Positions 47,215-60,389 of a stretch of 64,000 nt of DNA are shown here, piece by piece. The notes under the pieces were generated by a model. The model was not told where the DNA came from. It worked only from the letters and a program-made list of their open reading frames with translations, and did no database searches. The DNA is taken from assembly GCF_002869765.1 (NCBI RefSeq), contig NZ_PNOR01000018.1:1-64000 (forward strand). The letters are read 5' to 3'. The DNA comes from Deinococcus planocerae (GTDB taxonomy: Bacteria > Deinococcota > Deinococci > Deinococcales > Deinococcaceae). Within the stretch, counting starts at the first letter, position 1; each line of letters begins with the position of its first letter. A program made the translations under genes and the position numbers.

Positions 47215-48219
47215 ATGTTGAAGGCTCAGGTCCTGGGGCGTCCGGCGGAGGACAACGCCCTGTGGGTGACGGCGGACACCGGGCAGGGGCAGACGCGGCT
47301 ACTCCTCGACTGCGGGGCGCGGACGCTGGACACCCTGCCCTTCGCGGAGGTGCGGGCGGTGGATCACGTCCTGTTCTCGCACCTGCACATGGACCACGTG
47401 GCGGGCTTCGACAGCCTCTTCCGCGCGACCTTCGACCTGCCGGGCCGCGAGAACCACGTCTGGGGCCCGCCCGGCACGGCGCGCATCCTGTCGCACCGCT
47501 TCCGGGGCTACTGGTGGAACCACGCGCCCGAGCTGAGCGGAAGGTGGTATGTGCACGACGTGGACGGGCGGGAAATCCGGTCCTTTCGCTTCGAGCTGCG
47601 CGAGGCGTTCGAGGTGGCGCACGAGGAGAGCACACGTCCGGTGAACGGCCCCCTCTTCACCACCCCGGAGGTCAGCGTCGAGGCCGTGCCCCTGCGGCAT
47701 CAGGGCGTCTGCCTGGGGTACGTGGTGCGGGAACCCGAGCGGGTCAGCGTGGACCCGGGGGCCCTGCAAACCCTCGGGCTGAGGGGGGGCCCGTGGCTCG
47801 CCGCGCTCAAGGCGGGGGCGACCGGGACGCTCGACGTTCACGGCACGCCCCACGACGCGGAGGAGTTGCGGGCGCGGCTGCTGCGCCGACAACCGGGGGG
47901 GAGCCTCGCCTACCTGACCGACTTTCTGCTGGACGCCGCGGAGCAGGCCCGGCTCGCACCTCTCCTGGCGGGGGTGGGCACCCTCTACGCGGAGGCGCAG
48001 TACCTCCCGGAGGACGCGGACCTCGCGCGGCGCAACGACCACACGACGGCCACGCAGGTGGCGGCCCTGGCGAGGGCGGCGGGGGTGGGGCAACTCTGCC
48101 TGCTGCACCTCTCGCGGCGGTACCGGGCCCAGAGGTGGCCGGAGTTCCTGGCGGCGGCTCGCGCCATTTTTCCAGCCACCCATTTTCCCGCCGGGTGGCC
48201 CGACGAGGGCAGGGGCTGA
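47215..48219 (+). CDS. Metallo-beta-lactamase-fold hydrolase (RNase Z-like)
   Basis: 334 residues. Zinc site HVLFSHLHMDHVAGFDSLF (H-x-H-x-D-H, ~58-65), YLTDFLLDAAEQ (~236) with a metal Asp, NDHTTATQVAALA (~275) and LCLLHLSRRY (~297) with the late His. The order matches the RNase Z/arylsulfatase/phosphodiesterase branch, but the tRNA-binding exosite is not visible, so the substrate is open. Confidence 0.85.
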   Translation: MLKAQVLGRPAEDNALWVTADTGQGQTRLLLDCGARTLDTLPFAEVRAVDHVLFSHLHMDHVAGFDSLFRATFDLPGRENHVWGPPGTARILSHRFRGYWWNHAPELSGRWYVHDVDGREIRSFRFELREAFEVAHEESTRPVNGPLFTTPEVSVEAVPLRHQGVCLGYVVREPERVSVDPGALQTLGLRGGPWLAALKAGATGTLDVHGTPHDAEELRARLLRRQPGGSLAYLTDFLLDAAEQARLAPLLAGVGTLYAEAQYLPEDADLARRNDHTTATQVAALARAAGVGQLCLLHLSRRYRAQRWPEFLAAARAIFPATHFPAGWPDEGRG

Positions 48220-48269
48220 GCGCAAGGGACGACCAAGGTGGGACTTCCGCCGCGCTTTTCCCCATCCCG

Positions 48270-48275
48270 TACCCT
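48270..48275 (+). promoter_or_regulatory. -10 hexamer TACCCT for the PHP phosphatase gene
   Basis: 7 nt before ATG 48283. Confidence 0.6.
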
Positions 48276-48282
48276 GTCTTCC

Positions 48283-50761
<2,479 letters not shown>

Positions 50762-51039
50762 GGGGAGGGGCACAAGAAGCGAAAGCTGTTGCGCTGTTCA
50801 ATACGTCTATGCGGACGCCCCATGAGTGACAGAGAGTAAACGCTCCTGGCCCACGGCCACGTCGGCTCGCGCAGCGAGACGGTGGGCTCGCGGATGGGAC
50901 GCGACAAGATCACACCTTGCGTTCGGAGAAACCCGTCCACCCACGCCGCCCGTGTGCCCTTGCCGAGCGCAGCGGAAAACTCCCCCAGCCGCCTCGGGGG
51001 GGTGGGGGCCAACCGTGGCAAGTCACCCTGCCCCCCTCC

Positions 51040-52206
51040 CTACTCGAACCGCCCCCGCCCAGGCTCCGGCAACCGGTAGGCGATCACCGCACTCGGCAAG
51101 AGCAATGTCAGGCTCACCAGCGCCGCCGTCGTCGGACTCGTCACGTCCGCCAGCGCCCCGACCAGGAAGATGAGGAGCCCGGCGAACCCCCACGAAAACC
51201 CCATCATGATGCTGCTCGCCACGGCCACGTGCCCCGGCGCATATTCCTGCGCGGCGACCACGCCCACCGGCACGCTCGCATTCACCGCCGCCCCCACCAG
51301 AAAGGTGAGCGGGTAAAACCACCAGTTCGCCGGACTCGACAAGATCAGCAGCGCGAAGAAGGGAATGGTGGTGAGGATGGCGGCCCGCAACACGGGAACC
51401 CGCCCGTAGCGGTCACTCGCCCTCCCGCCGACGATGCCGCCGAGGGCGCTGGCGACGGCGTAGACGGCGAGCGTCACCCCGACCTCACGCGCCCCGAAGC
51501 CCCGACCCAGCAGGATGAAGGGGAGCATGGCGTTGTACCCCATGCTGGCGAGCGAGCGCAGCACGGCCATCGCCCACAGGGCCACGAGCGGCCCCCGGAA
51601 GATGCGCGCGTACTCGGCGAGGCCGACCCGCCGCCCGCTCGCCCGCCCCGACGGCGTGACCGCGAAGGTGAGGGCCGCGATCCCCGCGCCGATCAGGGAA
51701 AACCACGGCAGATGCTCCAGGCCGACCCCCGCGAAGACCGGGCCGAGCGCCATGCCCGCCGTGCCCCCGGCGCTGAACAGACTCGCCCACAGCCCCCGCC
51801 TCTCGGGTGGGCTGTTCAGGGCCACGTAGGCGGCCCCTGCCGGGTGGAAAAAGCCGCTGCCGAACCCGGAGGCGGCGACGAGCAGCACGAGCGCCCCGAA
51901 CCACGGCACGAAGCCCATCATCGTCAGGCCCAGCCCCGTCATCAGCGGGCCGAGGGCGGCGGCGTAGCGGCGGTCGAACCTCTCCCCGACGATGCCGAGC
52001 AGGGGCTGAAGCACGCTGCTCGTGAGGCTGTAGACGGAGGAGAGCAGGGTGACGGCGGCGATGGACACCCCGAAGCGGTCCTGGAGGGCGGGGGTCAGGG
52101 GGGTGAGCATCGCCCCGTAGGCGTCGTTGATGAAATGCCCCGCCGTGACGGCCACGGCGACGGCGGTGGCGTGGCGGACGGCGGCGGGGGCGGCGGTGGC
52201 GCGCAT
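51040..52206 (-). CDS. MFS transporter (fosmidomycin-resistance-type/Fsr-like)
   Basis: 388 residues, about 12 membrane helices. GHFINDAYGAMLTPLTPALQDRFGVS (TM1) with the conserved HFxNDxYxxxLxPL is the Fsr-like signature; GERFDRRYAA and GGRASDRYGRVPVL are the two MFS loop motifs. Efflux of small molecules is likely, substrate unknown. Behind a -10 hexamer. Confidence 0.9.
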   Translation of the reverse strand: MRATAAPAAVRHATAVAVAVTAGHFINDAYGAMLTPLTPALQDRFGVSIAAVTLLSSVYSLTSSVLQPLLGIVGERFDRRYAAALGPLMTGLGLTMMGFVPWFGALVLLVAASGFGSGFFHPAGAAYVALNSPPERRGLWASLFSAGGTAGMALGPVFAGVGLEHLPWFSLIGAGIAALTFAVTPSGRASGRRVGLAEYARIFRGPLVALWAMAVLRSLASMGYNAMLPFILLGRGFGAREVGVTLAVYAVASALGGIVGGRASDRYGRVPVLRAAILTTIPFFALLILSSPANWWFYPLTFLVGAAVNASVPVGVVAAQEYAPGHVAVASSIMMGFSWGFAGLLIFLVGALADVTSPTTAALVSLTLLLPSAVIAYRLPEPGRGRFE

Positions 52207-52214
52207 AGGTCTCT

Positions 52215-52220
52215 ACCCTA
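52215..52220 (-). promoter_or_regulatory. -10 hexamer TAGGGT for the MFS gene
   Basis: Minus strand, 8 nt before ATG 52206. Confidence 0.5.
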
Positions 52221-52333
52221 CGCCTCCCCATGCGCGGGGCGTCCAGCGGGGCGGGCCGGAGGCTGCCGCTCGCCCCCCGGAGTGTGAAGTTTGCCCCACC
52301 CGGCGGGTGACTGCCGTGTGTGAGCCCAGACGT

Positions 52334-52339
52334 TAAGCT
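52334..52339 (+). promoter_or_regulatory. -10 hexamer TAAGCT for the PRTase-like gene
   Basis: 7 nt before ATG 52347; the same hexamer is used at 53527 and 54386. Confidence 0.55.
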
Positions 52340-52346
52340 GCCCCTC

Positions 52347-52862
52347 ATGGTCGCCACGTTCCGCGAGATGATCGCCGCCACCCTGCCGTCCGAGGAGCGG
52401 CTGCTCGAACGGCTCGCGCAGATGTCACCGGGGGAGTGGGCGGACCTCGCGCAGGTCTTCGCGGCGGCCCTGCCGGAACTCGACGCCGTGCTCACGCTGC
52501 CGAGCGGGGCCCCTCTGGCCGCCAGCCTCGCGCAGGCACGCGGGGTCACGCTGCTCGACGCGGCCCTTCCCGGCGAGGTGGACAGTTGGCTGCCCCTGAT
52601 TCCCCCCAGCGGGGAGGTCGTGCTCGTCACCGAACATCTTCAGGGCGGCGGGCCCGAGCTGGAGGCGGTGGCCCTCGCCACGAGCCACGGCCTGCGCGTC
52701 GTGGCCGTCGCGGCGGCGGTCGAGCGCACGAGTGCCGGGGCCCGGGGCCGCCTCGAACTCCAGGGGGTGCGGGTCTACACCGCCCTGCAACTCGCCGACA
52801 CCCCGCGCGGACTGGTCTTCGAGCGCCGCGCGCCGAGGCGCTGGAAGGAGCGGCACCGCTAG
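52347..52862 (+). CDS. Phosphoribosyltransferase-fold protein with degenerate PRPP motif
   Basis: 171 residues. The helical N-terminus (FREMIAATLPSEERLLERLAQMS) and a late VVLVTEHLQGGGPELEAVALATSHGLRVVAVAAAVER resemble the PRPP-binding strand of type I PRTases (normally VVLVDDVLTTGGT), but the two acidic residues and TGGT are replaced by TE and QGGG. LRVVAVAAAVER then GVRVYTALQL fits the rest of the fold. Catalysis is doubtful; a ligand-binding role is possible. The frame is open from 52320, but ATG 52347 follows a -10. Confidence 0.5.
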   Translation: MVATFREMIAATLPSEERLLERLAQMSPGEWADLAQVFAAALPELDAVLTLPSGAPLAASLAQARGVTLLDAALPGEVDSWLPLIPPSGEVVLVTEHLQGGGPELEAVALATSHGLRVVAVAAAVERTSAGARGRLELQGVRVYTALQLADTPRGLVFERRAPRRWKERHR

Positions 52863-52883
52863 GGCGCCCCACATACGAACGAT

Positions 52884-52969
52884 GTCACCCTGAGCCGAGC
52901 GAAGGGTTTCACCCCCGGCGTGGGATGCTCCGCTCCGCTCTGATGCGCAGCTTCCCAAGTCAGGGTGAC
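52884..52969. repeat. 86-bp intergenic element with 10-bp terminal inverted repeats
   Basis: GTCACCCTGA (52884-52893) and TCAGGGTGAC (52960-52969) are perfect inverted termini. The interior has AGCGAAGGG and GATGCTCCGCTCCGCTC words common to a widespread class of REP/MITE-like repeats. No coding capacity. Sits between convergent genes. Confidence 0.65.
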
Positions 52970-52988
52970 CCCTTCCTCTAGGGCCCGC

Positions 52989-53519
52989 TCAGCTCCTCTC
53001 CCCGCGCCCTTGCGCATACGCCCGCAGCGCCCGCTCCTCGGCGGGAATGCGGATCAGGAGCAGCAGGGCAGCGTTGAGCAGCGTGAAGGCCAGCGCCGTG
53101 CGCCACGCCCCGACGGCCAGGGGAGCCGAGGCGAGTTCCAGCGCGACGACGGCGTAATTGGGGTGCGGCAGCAAGCGGAACGGGCCGCGCCGGACCCGTT
53201 CTCCGCCGGGCACGATCAGGATGCGGGTGTTCCAGGAGCGCCCGAGGGTGCGGATGACCCAGGACCGCAGCGGCTGCGCGAGCACGAAGAGGAGGAAGGC
53301 GGGCCAGTTCACCCGCCCCCCCGAGCGGCGGCCTTCGAGCAGGGTGGCGAGCATCCAGCCCGCATGGAGCACGAAGAAGAGGGGGTAATGTTCCCGCCCG
53401 TACTCGACGGCGCCGTGTTCGCGCGCCCAGCGTTCGTTCGCGCGGGCGAGGCGCAGCTCAAAGAGCCGCTGCACGGCCAGGAAGACGAGGAGGAGGGGGG
53501 CGAGGGTGCGGGCCTTCAT
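52989..53519 (-). CDS. Isoprenylcysteine carboxyl methyltransferase-family membrane protein (YpbQ-like)
   Basis: 176 residues, about five helices. LVFLAVQRLFELRLARANERWAREHGAVEYGREHYPLFFVLHAGWML is the typical N-terminus, and ERVRRGPFRLLPHPNYAVVALELASAPLA with the terminal RIPAEERAL is the SAM/isoprenoid-site core (G-P-[FY]-R-[LY]-x-x-H-P-N-Y). Substrate unknown in bacteria. ATG 53519 follows a -10 hexamer. Confidence 0.88.
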   Translation of the reverse strand: MKARTLAPLLLVFLAVQRLFELRLARANERWAREHGAVEYGREHYPLFFVLHAGWMLATLLEGRRSGGRVNWPAFLLFVLAQPLRSWVIRTLGRSWNTRILIVPGGERVRRGPFRLLPHPNYAVVALELASAPLAVGAWRTALAFTLLNAALLLLIRIPAEERALRAYAQGRGERS

Positions 53520-53521
53520 CC

Positions 53522-54379
53522 CTACGAGCTTAGGGTGTAGAAGCTGGCGCTGCCGTGTCGATCCGGTCCCAGCACCAGATGGAGCAAGACCGCCTCCCAC
53601 GCTCCCACCTTCGGGCCGAGAGTGAGGACGCCCACGCCCTGAGCCGTGCGGGCAGTCAGGGAGGCGCCGTCCGCCTCGTTTTCCACATGCAGCACCCGCC
53701 ACCCCTGCCGTTCCAGTTGTGGCCGGAGGTGGACGAGGAGGTCCGGCTGTTCCGCGGCGCCCTCGGGGGGCAGGAGAAGCGCACGTTCGCTGCGTTCGGC
53801 CTCGCCGCCTCCCCCGCCCTGCATCTGCACCCGCCATCCCTGGGGCACGGTCAGGGTGGGGAGGGGAAGTTCATGCATCCGGTGGAAGTGCGGGTGGGGG
53901 TCCTGGCCCAGCATGTGCCGGACCTGCTCCGGTTCCACGTCCTGCACGTTCAGCGAGACCTGGGTCACCCCACCCTCGCCCCGGGCATGGAGCATCACCG
54001 TCCGCTCCTGTTCAGGGTGGACGCCCATCCACTGCCCCGCCTCCGCCTCCACGAACGCCTGCCGCCACGGCTGCGCCGCCCGCCACCCCTGCCCCTCCAG
54101 GTGGGCCGTGAGAGCGGCCATCACGCCAGGTTGAGGGCCGGGCACGTCCAGAAAGACGCGCCAGGTGGTCTGTCCGTCGGGCAATCCTCCGGGAGGCCGA
54201 CGAAACGCCACCGACCGGACGCCGCCGAGCACCCTCACACCCGCGAAGTCGGGCAGCGGCACGGGGAAGTCGGGGGGCAGCGAGTTCGGCGTGACGACCA
54301 CGCCCCCCGGGTCATCCTCCCAACCCTGCCCCAGCGCCCGGCGCAGGAACTCCACGTCCAGCGTGACTTGTTCGCCCAT
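53522..54379 (-). CDS. Hypothetical cytoplasmic protein, 285 residues
   Basis: No signal peptide or membrane segment. A central domain (VAFRRPPGGLPDGQTTWRVFLDVPGPQPGVMAALTAHLEGQGWRAA, ~55-100) and a second (RPQLERQGWRVLHVENEADGASLTARTAQG, ~220-250) share an LExQGWR motif, suggesting two copies of one fold with an alpha/beta pattern. High His/Gln content in HPHFHRMHEL. No family recognised. Ends 2 nt before the ICMT-like start. Confidence 0.7.
   Translation of the reverse strand: MGEQVTLDVEFLRRALGQGWEDDPGGVVVTPNSLPPDFPVPLPDFAGVRVLGGVRSVAFRRPPGGLPDGQTTWRVFLDVPGPQPGVMAALTAHLEGQGWRAAQPWRQAFVEAEAGQWMGVHPEQERTVMLHARGEGGVTQVSLNVQDVEPEQVRHMLGQDPHPHFHRMHELPLPTLTVPQGWRVQMQGGGGGEAERSERALLLPPEGAAEQPDLLVHLRPQLERQGWRVLHVENEADGASLTARTAQGVGVLTLGPKVGAWEAVLLHLVLGPDRHGSASFYTLSS
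53527..53532 (-). promoter_or_regulatory. -10 hexamer TAAGCT for the ICMT-like gene
   Basis: Minus strand, 7 nt before ATG 53519; lies inside the last codons of the upstream gene. Confidence 0.55.
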
Positions 54380-54385
54380 AGGCCG

Positions 54386-54391
54386 AGCTTA
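54386..54391 (-). promoter_or_regulatory. -10 hexamer TAAGCT for the 285-residue protein
   Basis: Minus strand, 6 nt before ATG 54379. Confidence 0.55.
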
Positions 54392-55309
54392 CCCCCCCGA
54401 CAGCAGCTCGTCGGCGGCGGTGTCGGCGTCGAGTTCGCCCCGCGCCACCCGCGCGTAGAGGTCACGGCTCAGCTCGCGCGCGCGCCTCAGCACCCGGTCT
54501 TGCACCAGCGTCCGCACCTCGAACTCGGCGCGGCGTTCGCGGCGTTCGGCAAGGCCACCCTCCCCCAGGTGCGCGCGGTGGGCGAGGACCGCCTCCGCGA
54601 CCTCGGCCACGCCCTCCCCCTGCGAGGCGACGGTCTTGAGGATGGGCGCGAACCAGGTGTGGGCGTCGTGCGCGCCGAGGCCCTGCGCGGCCCGCAGTTC
54701 CCGAACGGTGCGGTCGGAGCCGGGGAGGTCGGCCTTGTTCACGGCCAGCACGTCGGCGATCTCCATGATCCCCGCCTTGAAGGCCTGCACCCCGTCCCCC
54801 CCGGCGGGCGTCAGGACGAGCAGCGTGTGGTCGCACACGGCGGCCACGTCCACCTCCGACTGGCCCACGCCGACCGTCTCCAGAATCACCCAGTCGAAAC
54901 CCGACCCCTCCATCAAGGCGAGGACGGGCAGCGTGCGGGGCGAGAGGCCCCCGAGCGCCCCCCGGCTGGCGAGCGAGCGCACGAAGACCCCCTCGTCGGC
55001 GTGGTGGCGCAGCATCCGGATGCGGTCGCCCAGGATCGCCCCCCCCGAGTAGGGGCTGCTGGGGTCCACCGCGAGGACGGCCACCCGTTTGCCCTGGCCC
55101 CGCAGGTGGGCGATCAGCGCGTCCGTGAGGGTGCTCTTGCCGCTGCCGGGGCTGCCCGTCACGCCGAGCACCACGGCCCGCCTGCCCCTCTCCCGGGCGG
55201 CGCGGAGCAGGGGCTGGGCCCCGTCCAGCCCGCTCTCGGCGAGGGTGATCGCGCGGGCGAGGGCGCGGGGGTCGCCGGCGCGAAAGCGGTCGAGGAGAGG
55301 GGCCGTCAT
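54389..55309 (-). CDS. MeaB/ArgK-family P-loop GTPase
   Basis: 306 residues. GVTGSPGSGKSTLTDALIAHLRGQGKRVAVLAVDPSSPYSGGAILGDRIRM (~48-98) holds Walker A and the family DPSSP/GDRxRM motif; FDWVILETVGVGQSEVDVA gives switch II/ETVG; AVNKADLPG the G4 NKAD. The C-terminus has a dimerisation tail. MeaB chaperones load adenosylcobalamin into mutases, but no mutase gene is in the window. The upstream histidine phosphatase gene is 76 nt away. Confidence 0.93.
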   Translation of the reverse strand: MTAPLLDRFRAGDPRALARAITLAESGLDGAQPLLRAARERGRRAVVLGVTGSPGSGKSTLTDALIAHLRGQGKRVAVLAVDPSSPYSGGAILGDRIRMLRHHADEGVFVRSLASRGALGGLSPRTLPVLALMEGSGFDWVILETVGVGQSEVDVAAVCDHTLLVLTPAGGDGVQAFKAGIMEIADVLAVNKADLPGSDRTVRELRAAQGLGAHDAHTWFAPILKTVASQGEGVAEVAEAVLAHRAHLGEGGLAERRERRAEFEVRTLVQDRVLRRARELSRDLYARVARGELDADTAADELLSGG

Positions 55310-55385
55310 GGGGAGGGGGTGCGCGGGAGGCGGGACGCGGGAGCACCTCCCCCCCCACGCACCGCGCACCGCGCCTGGCTCCCCC

Positions 55386-56095
55386 TCACGGCGCCTGCCC
55401 CAGCACGTCGTCGGCCTCGGTGGCCTCCAGCAGGTCTTCGAGGTGGGCGTCGTCGTTGAAGCCGAGCAGGGTGCCGCTGCCCTCGCCGAGCAGCACGCGG
55501 GTGATGGAGGTGTTCGTGACGCTCAGCCGCGCCCAGGCGTGGGCGGGCACGCCTCCCAGCGCGAGGCCGACGGCGACCCGCACCACCCCGCCGTGGGTGA
55601 AGACGAGGACCCGCCCCCCCGGGTGCCGCAGCCGCAGGGTCTCGAAGGCGGCGCCGCAGCGGGCGAAGAGGTCTTCCATGCTCTCGCCCCCGGGGCGGCG
55701 GGTGCGCCAGGGGTCGGCGCGCAGGGCGGCGAGGTAGCCGGGGTGCCGCGCCTCGATGTCCGGGACGACGAGGCCGCTCAGCTCGCCCACGTCGATCTCG
55801 CGCAGGCCGGGCTCGGGTTGAACGGTGGGGGGGCCCGCCAGGCGTTCGGCGACCATCTCGGCGGTCTGCGAGGCGCGGGCGAGGTCGCTGGTATACACGG
55901 CGGCGAAACTCTGCCCGGTCAGCCGCTCGGCGAGGCTGGCGGCCTGAAGCACCCCGATGTGGCTGAGGGGCACGTCCGTCTGCCCCTGGTAGCGTCCGTC
56001 GGCGTTCCAGGTGCTCTCGCCGTGGCGGACCACCCAGAACTCGGTGGCGGTCGCCCGCTCGGGCGGCACGAAGCCGAAGGGGGCGCGGCGCCTCG

Positions 56096-56114
<19 letters not shown>
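55386..56114 (-). CDS. Histidine phosphatase (phosphoglycerate-mutase superfamily)
   Basis: 242 residues. RHGESTWNADGRYQGQTDVPLSHIGVLQA (~30-58) holds the phosphohistidine, LARASQTAEMVAERL the second Arg, GLREIDVGELSGL the Glu, and VLVFTHGGVVRVA (~170-182) the second His. This pattern is of the small-molecule acid-phosphatase/cobC-type branch. GTG 56114 overlaps the purM stop, so it follows purM in one message. Substrate unknown. Confidence 0.9.
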
Positions 56115-57184
<1,070 letters not shown>

Positions 57185-57297
57185 GCTTCTCCCCCACCCC
57201 GCACCCGGCGGGCTCGGCAGGCAGTGTAGCGAACCGGAGGGCGGGGCCGTGCGGTCGCTTAGGGCGCTGGGGAGAGGTTTCCTTTAAGAGGACGCCC

Positions 57298-58143
<846 letters not shown>

Positions 58144-58149
58144 GGGGTC

Positions 58150-58155
58150 AGGGTA
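58150..58155 (-). promoter_or_regulatory. -10 hexamer TACCCT for mqnD
   Basis: Minus strand, 6 nt before ATG 58143. Confidence 0.6.
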
Positions 58156-58200
58156 CGCCCGCTTCTCACCCCGGTCAGCGGTGCGTCACACGCGCGTGGG

Positions 58201-58206
58201 TAGGCT
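58201..58206 (+). promoter_or_regulatory. -10 hexamer TAGGCT for the DUF6174-type lipoprotein
   Basis: 6 nt before ATG 58213. Confidence 0.6.
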
Positions 58207-58212
58207 GGGGCC

Positions 58213-58764
58213 ATGCTCAAGGCCCTGCCACCCGTCCTCCTCGCCCTCAGCCTCGGCGCGTGCGCGCCGTCCCAGACACAGAATGCCGAACCCCGGACCA
58301 CGGAGGAGACCACCGTGCCCGTCGGCGGCCCCGCCCAGGTGGGACAGTGCGCGCCCGGCTACGTCCGGCCCGACTTCGCGGCGCTGGAGCAGGGGCTCGC
58401 CGCCGCCCGGGCGAGGTGGACGGCGGCGGGCATCCGTGACTACAGCCACGACTTCTCGCAGGTGTCGGCGCCCGTGCGTTTTCCCACCGTGCGCGTGTCG
58501 GTGCGCGGCGGGATGGCGCAGGCGGTCAAACTCGCCCCCGGGGAAACGGGCGAGCCGGGCGCCCAGGCCCGCGCGACGGTGGAAGACCGTTTCGCCAACA
58601 TTGCCCAGGCGCTCGAAGGCCAGCGGCAGCAGCCCTGCCCCGCCGTCGAGATCGAGTACGACGCGCGCGACGGCCACCCCACCCGCTTTTTCAGTGGCAC
58701 CCGCCAGGCGAACGTGGCCGACGGCGAGGGCGAGTGGCGCATCACGAACTTCACCCGGCCCTGA
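58213..58764 (+). CDS. Lipoprotein of the DUF6174 type
   Basis: 183 residues. Signal MLKALPPVLLALSLGAC with lipobox SLGAC, an acidic/Thr-rich linker, then a domain with WTAAGIRDYSHDFSQVSAPVRFPTVRVSVRGGMAQAVK and VEIEYDARDGHPTRFFSGTRQANVADGEGEWRITNF, matching the ExxxYD...G-xPTxF pattern of DUF6174. Function unknown. Ends 14 nt inside the convergent membrane-protein gene. Confidence 0.8.
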   Translation: MLKALPPVLLALSLGACAPSQTQNAEPRTTEETTVPVGGPAQVGQCAPGYVRPDFAALEQGLAAARARWTAAGIRDYSHDFSQVSAPVRFPTVRVSVRGGMAQAVKLAPGETGEPGAQARATVEDRFANIAQALEGQRQQPCPAVEIEYDARDGHPTRFFSGTRQANVADGEGEWRITNFTRP

Positions 58765-59389
58765 GCCGCCCCGCGCCGGGTCGCCGCGCCCACAGCAAGG
58801 CCACGAACCCGGCGGCGAGGAGGAGCATCCCCGTCACGCCCAGCGGCGGGTAGATGTGGTGCCCGGTGAAGAGCCACGCCCCGAGGAGCAGCGCCACCCC
58901 CCCGGGCACCACCCGCCTTCCCACGCTGGGCCACAGGGCGGCGAGGGTCAGCACGCAGGCCGCGAGCAGCCCGAGGTTGCCCACATCCCCCAGCGCGTTG
59001 CCCTGGCGAAACAGCGCGCGGACGATGGCGGAGTCCTCATCCACCCCCAGGCCCACCAGCCGCCCGGTGCCGACCCCCGCGAGCAGGTCCACCGCCGGGT
59101 AGTAGACGGCGTACACGAAGGCCCCGACCCGCGCGAGCCACGCCACGGGCCCGGGAACGCCCGCAAGCAACCACCAGACGTTCACCCCGATCAAAGGAAA
59201 CAGCGGGACCAGGGCGAGGTGCAGGCTGAGCCAGTGGCGGGCCGTATCCAGGGTCAGGTCGGCGGGGTGGGTGAGGCCCAGCCCGGCCATGACGAGCGGC
59301 GCGGCGGCGATGCCGAGGAGGGACCAGGGGGAGGGGTGGAGCGGGGCGTGGGGGCGGGAGGGCGCGGTTGCCGCCGGTGGAGCTTCCAT
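58751..59389 (-). CDS. Six-helix membrane protein, function unknown
   Basis: 212 residues. Helices near 23-40, 52-75, 82-98, 128-150, 158-175 and 185-203. LTHPADLTLDTARHWLSLHLALVPLFPLIGVNVWWLL and HHIYPPLGVTGMLLLA stand out. RBS AAAGGAC lies before ATG 59389. No family recognised with confidence. Confidence 0.75.
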   Translation of the reverse strand: MEAPPAATAPSRPHAPLHPSPWSLLGIAAAPLVMAGLGLTHPADLTLDTARHWLSLHLALVPLFPLIGVNVWWLLAGVPGPVAWLARVGAFVYAVYYPAVDLLAGVGTGRLVGLGVDEDSAIVRALFRQGNALGDVGNLGLLAACVLTLAALWPSVGRRVVPGGVALLLGAWLFTGHHIYPPLGVTGMLLLAAGFVALLWARRPGAGRLRAG

Positions 59390-59477
59390 GCGCGTCCTTT
59401 CGGGCAGGGCTCAGGTCAGCCTGCGACCTCCCGCCTCCGGGGTGGATGCCACGAGTAGAACACGCCCGACCCTCCCC

Positions 59478-60389
59478 TCACCGCACGTCTCGCAGCGCCT
59501 CCCGCGCTCCTTCGGCATCCCGCGCGATCTGGGCTTTGAGCTCGTCGAGGCCGGCGAACCTCTGCTCGCCGCGCAGCCGGGTGAAGAACTTGACCTGCAC
59601 CTCCTCCCCGTACAGGTCGCCCTCGTAGTCGAAGAGGTGGACCTCGAAGCGGCGCCCCTGGCCGTTCACCGTGGGTCGGAAGCCCACGTTCGCCATGCCG
59701 TGATGCCGCCGCTGATGGTGCGGACCGAGTTCAGTGATCGCCACGACCGCGAAGACGCCCAGCGGAAGCGCCTTGCCCTCGGGAACGCGGATGTTGGCGG
59801 TGGGCCAGCCGATGGTGCGCCCGAGCCTATCCCCCTGCACGACCACCCCCTGCGCGTCGTAGTGACGGCCCAGGAGACGCTGGACCCCCTCCACGTCCCC
59901 GGCCTTGAGCAGTTCGCGGATGCGGGTGCTCTTGATGTCGTCGCCGCCGAGCTGGTGCATGGGCAGCGCCACGACCTCGCGCGTCACCTCCCGCAGGTCC
60001 GCCACGCCCCCCGCCCGCCCCCGCCCGAAGTGGAAGTCCTCGCCGACCACGATGGCGCGGGGGCGCAGGGTCCGCAGGTCGTCGAGAAAGGCTTCCTTGG
60101 GCCGGGCCGCGAACTCGGCGGTGAAGGGCACGGCGACCGTCTCGTCCACCCCGTAGCGGGCGAGGAGGTCGAGTTTCTCGGGGAGGGTGGACAGGAACTC
60201 GACCCCCTGGGTGAGCACGCGGGTGGGGGGGTCGAAGGTGTAGACGACGCTGGGGACCCGGTGCTCGCGCGCCCTGGCCTTGAGCTGGGCGATCAGCGCC
60301 TGGTGGCCCAGATGCACCCCGTCGAAGGAGCCGACGGCGACCACCGTCTCCGTGTCGGGGCGCTGGGAGGGCGAGACGTAGGTCTTCAC
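59478..60389 (-). CDS. ribF: Bifunctional riboflavin kinase/FAD synthetase
   Basis: 303 residues, GTG start overlapping the NUDIX stop (GTGA). FAD-synthetase half: VVAVGSFDGVHLGHQALIAQL (~16-36, HLGH adenylyltransferase motif), VVYTFDPPTR, IVVGEDFHFGRGRAGG (~115), STRIRELLKAGDVEGVQRLLGR. Riboflavin-kinase half: GVVVQGDRLGRTIGWPTANI (~180-200, PTAN) and FEVHLFDYEGDLYGEEVQVKFFTRLRGEQRF. Full-length protein. Makes FMN and FAD. Confidence 0.96.
   Translation of the reverse strand: MKTYVSPSQRPDTETVVAVGSFDGVHLGHQALIAQLKARAREHRVPSVVYTFDPPTRVLTQGVEFLSTLPEKLDLLARYGVDETVAVPFTAEFAARPKEAFLDDLRTLRPRAIVVGEDFHFGRGRAGGVADLREVTREVVALPMHQLGGDDIKSTRIRELLKAGDVEGVQRLLGRHYDAQGVVVQGDRLGRTIGWPTANIRVPEGKALPLGVFAVVAITELGPHHQRRHHGMANVGFRPTVNGQGRRFEVHLFDYEGDLYGEEVQVKFFTRLRGEQRFAGLDELKAQIARDAEGAREALRDVR

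Noticed and set aside
50762..51039. Possible short peptide MSDRE and promoter-like TTGCGC/TATGCG between polX and the MFS gene
   Set aside because: Too short and poorly spaced; the 278-bp gap shows no consistent coding or structural signal.
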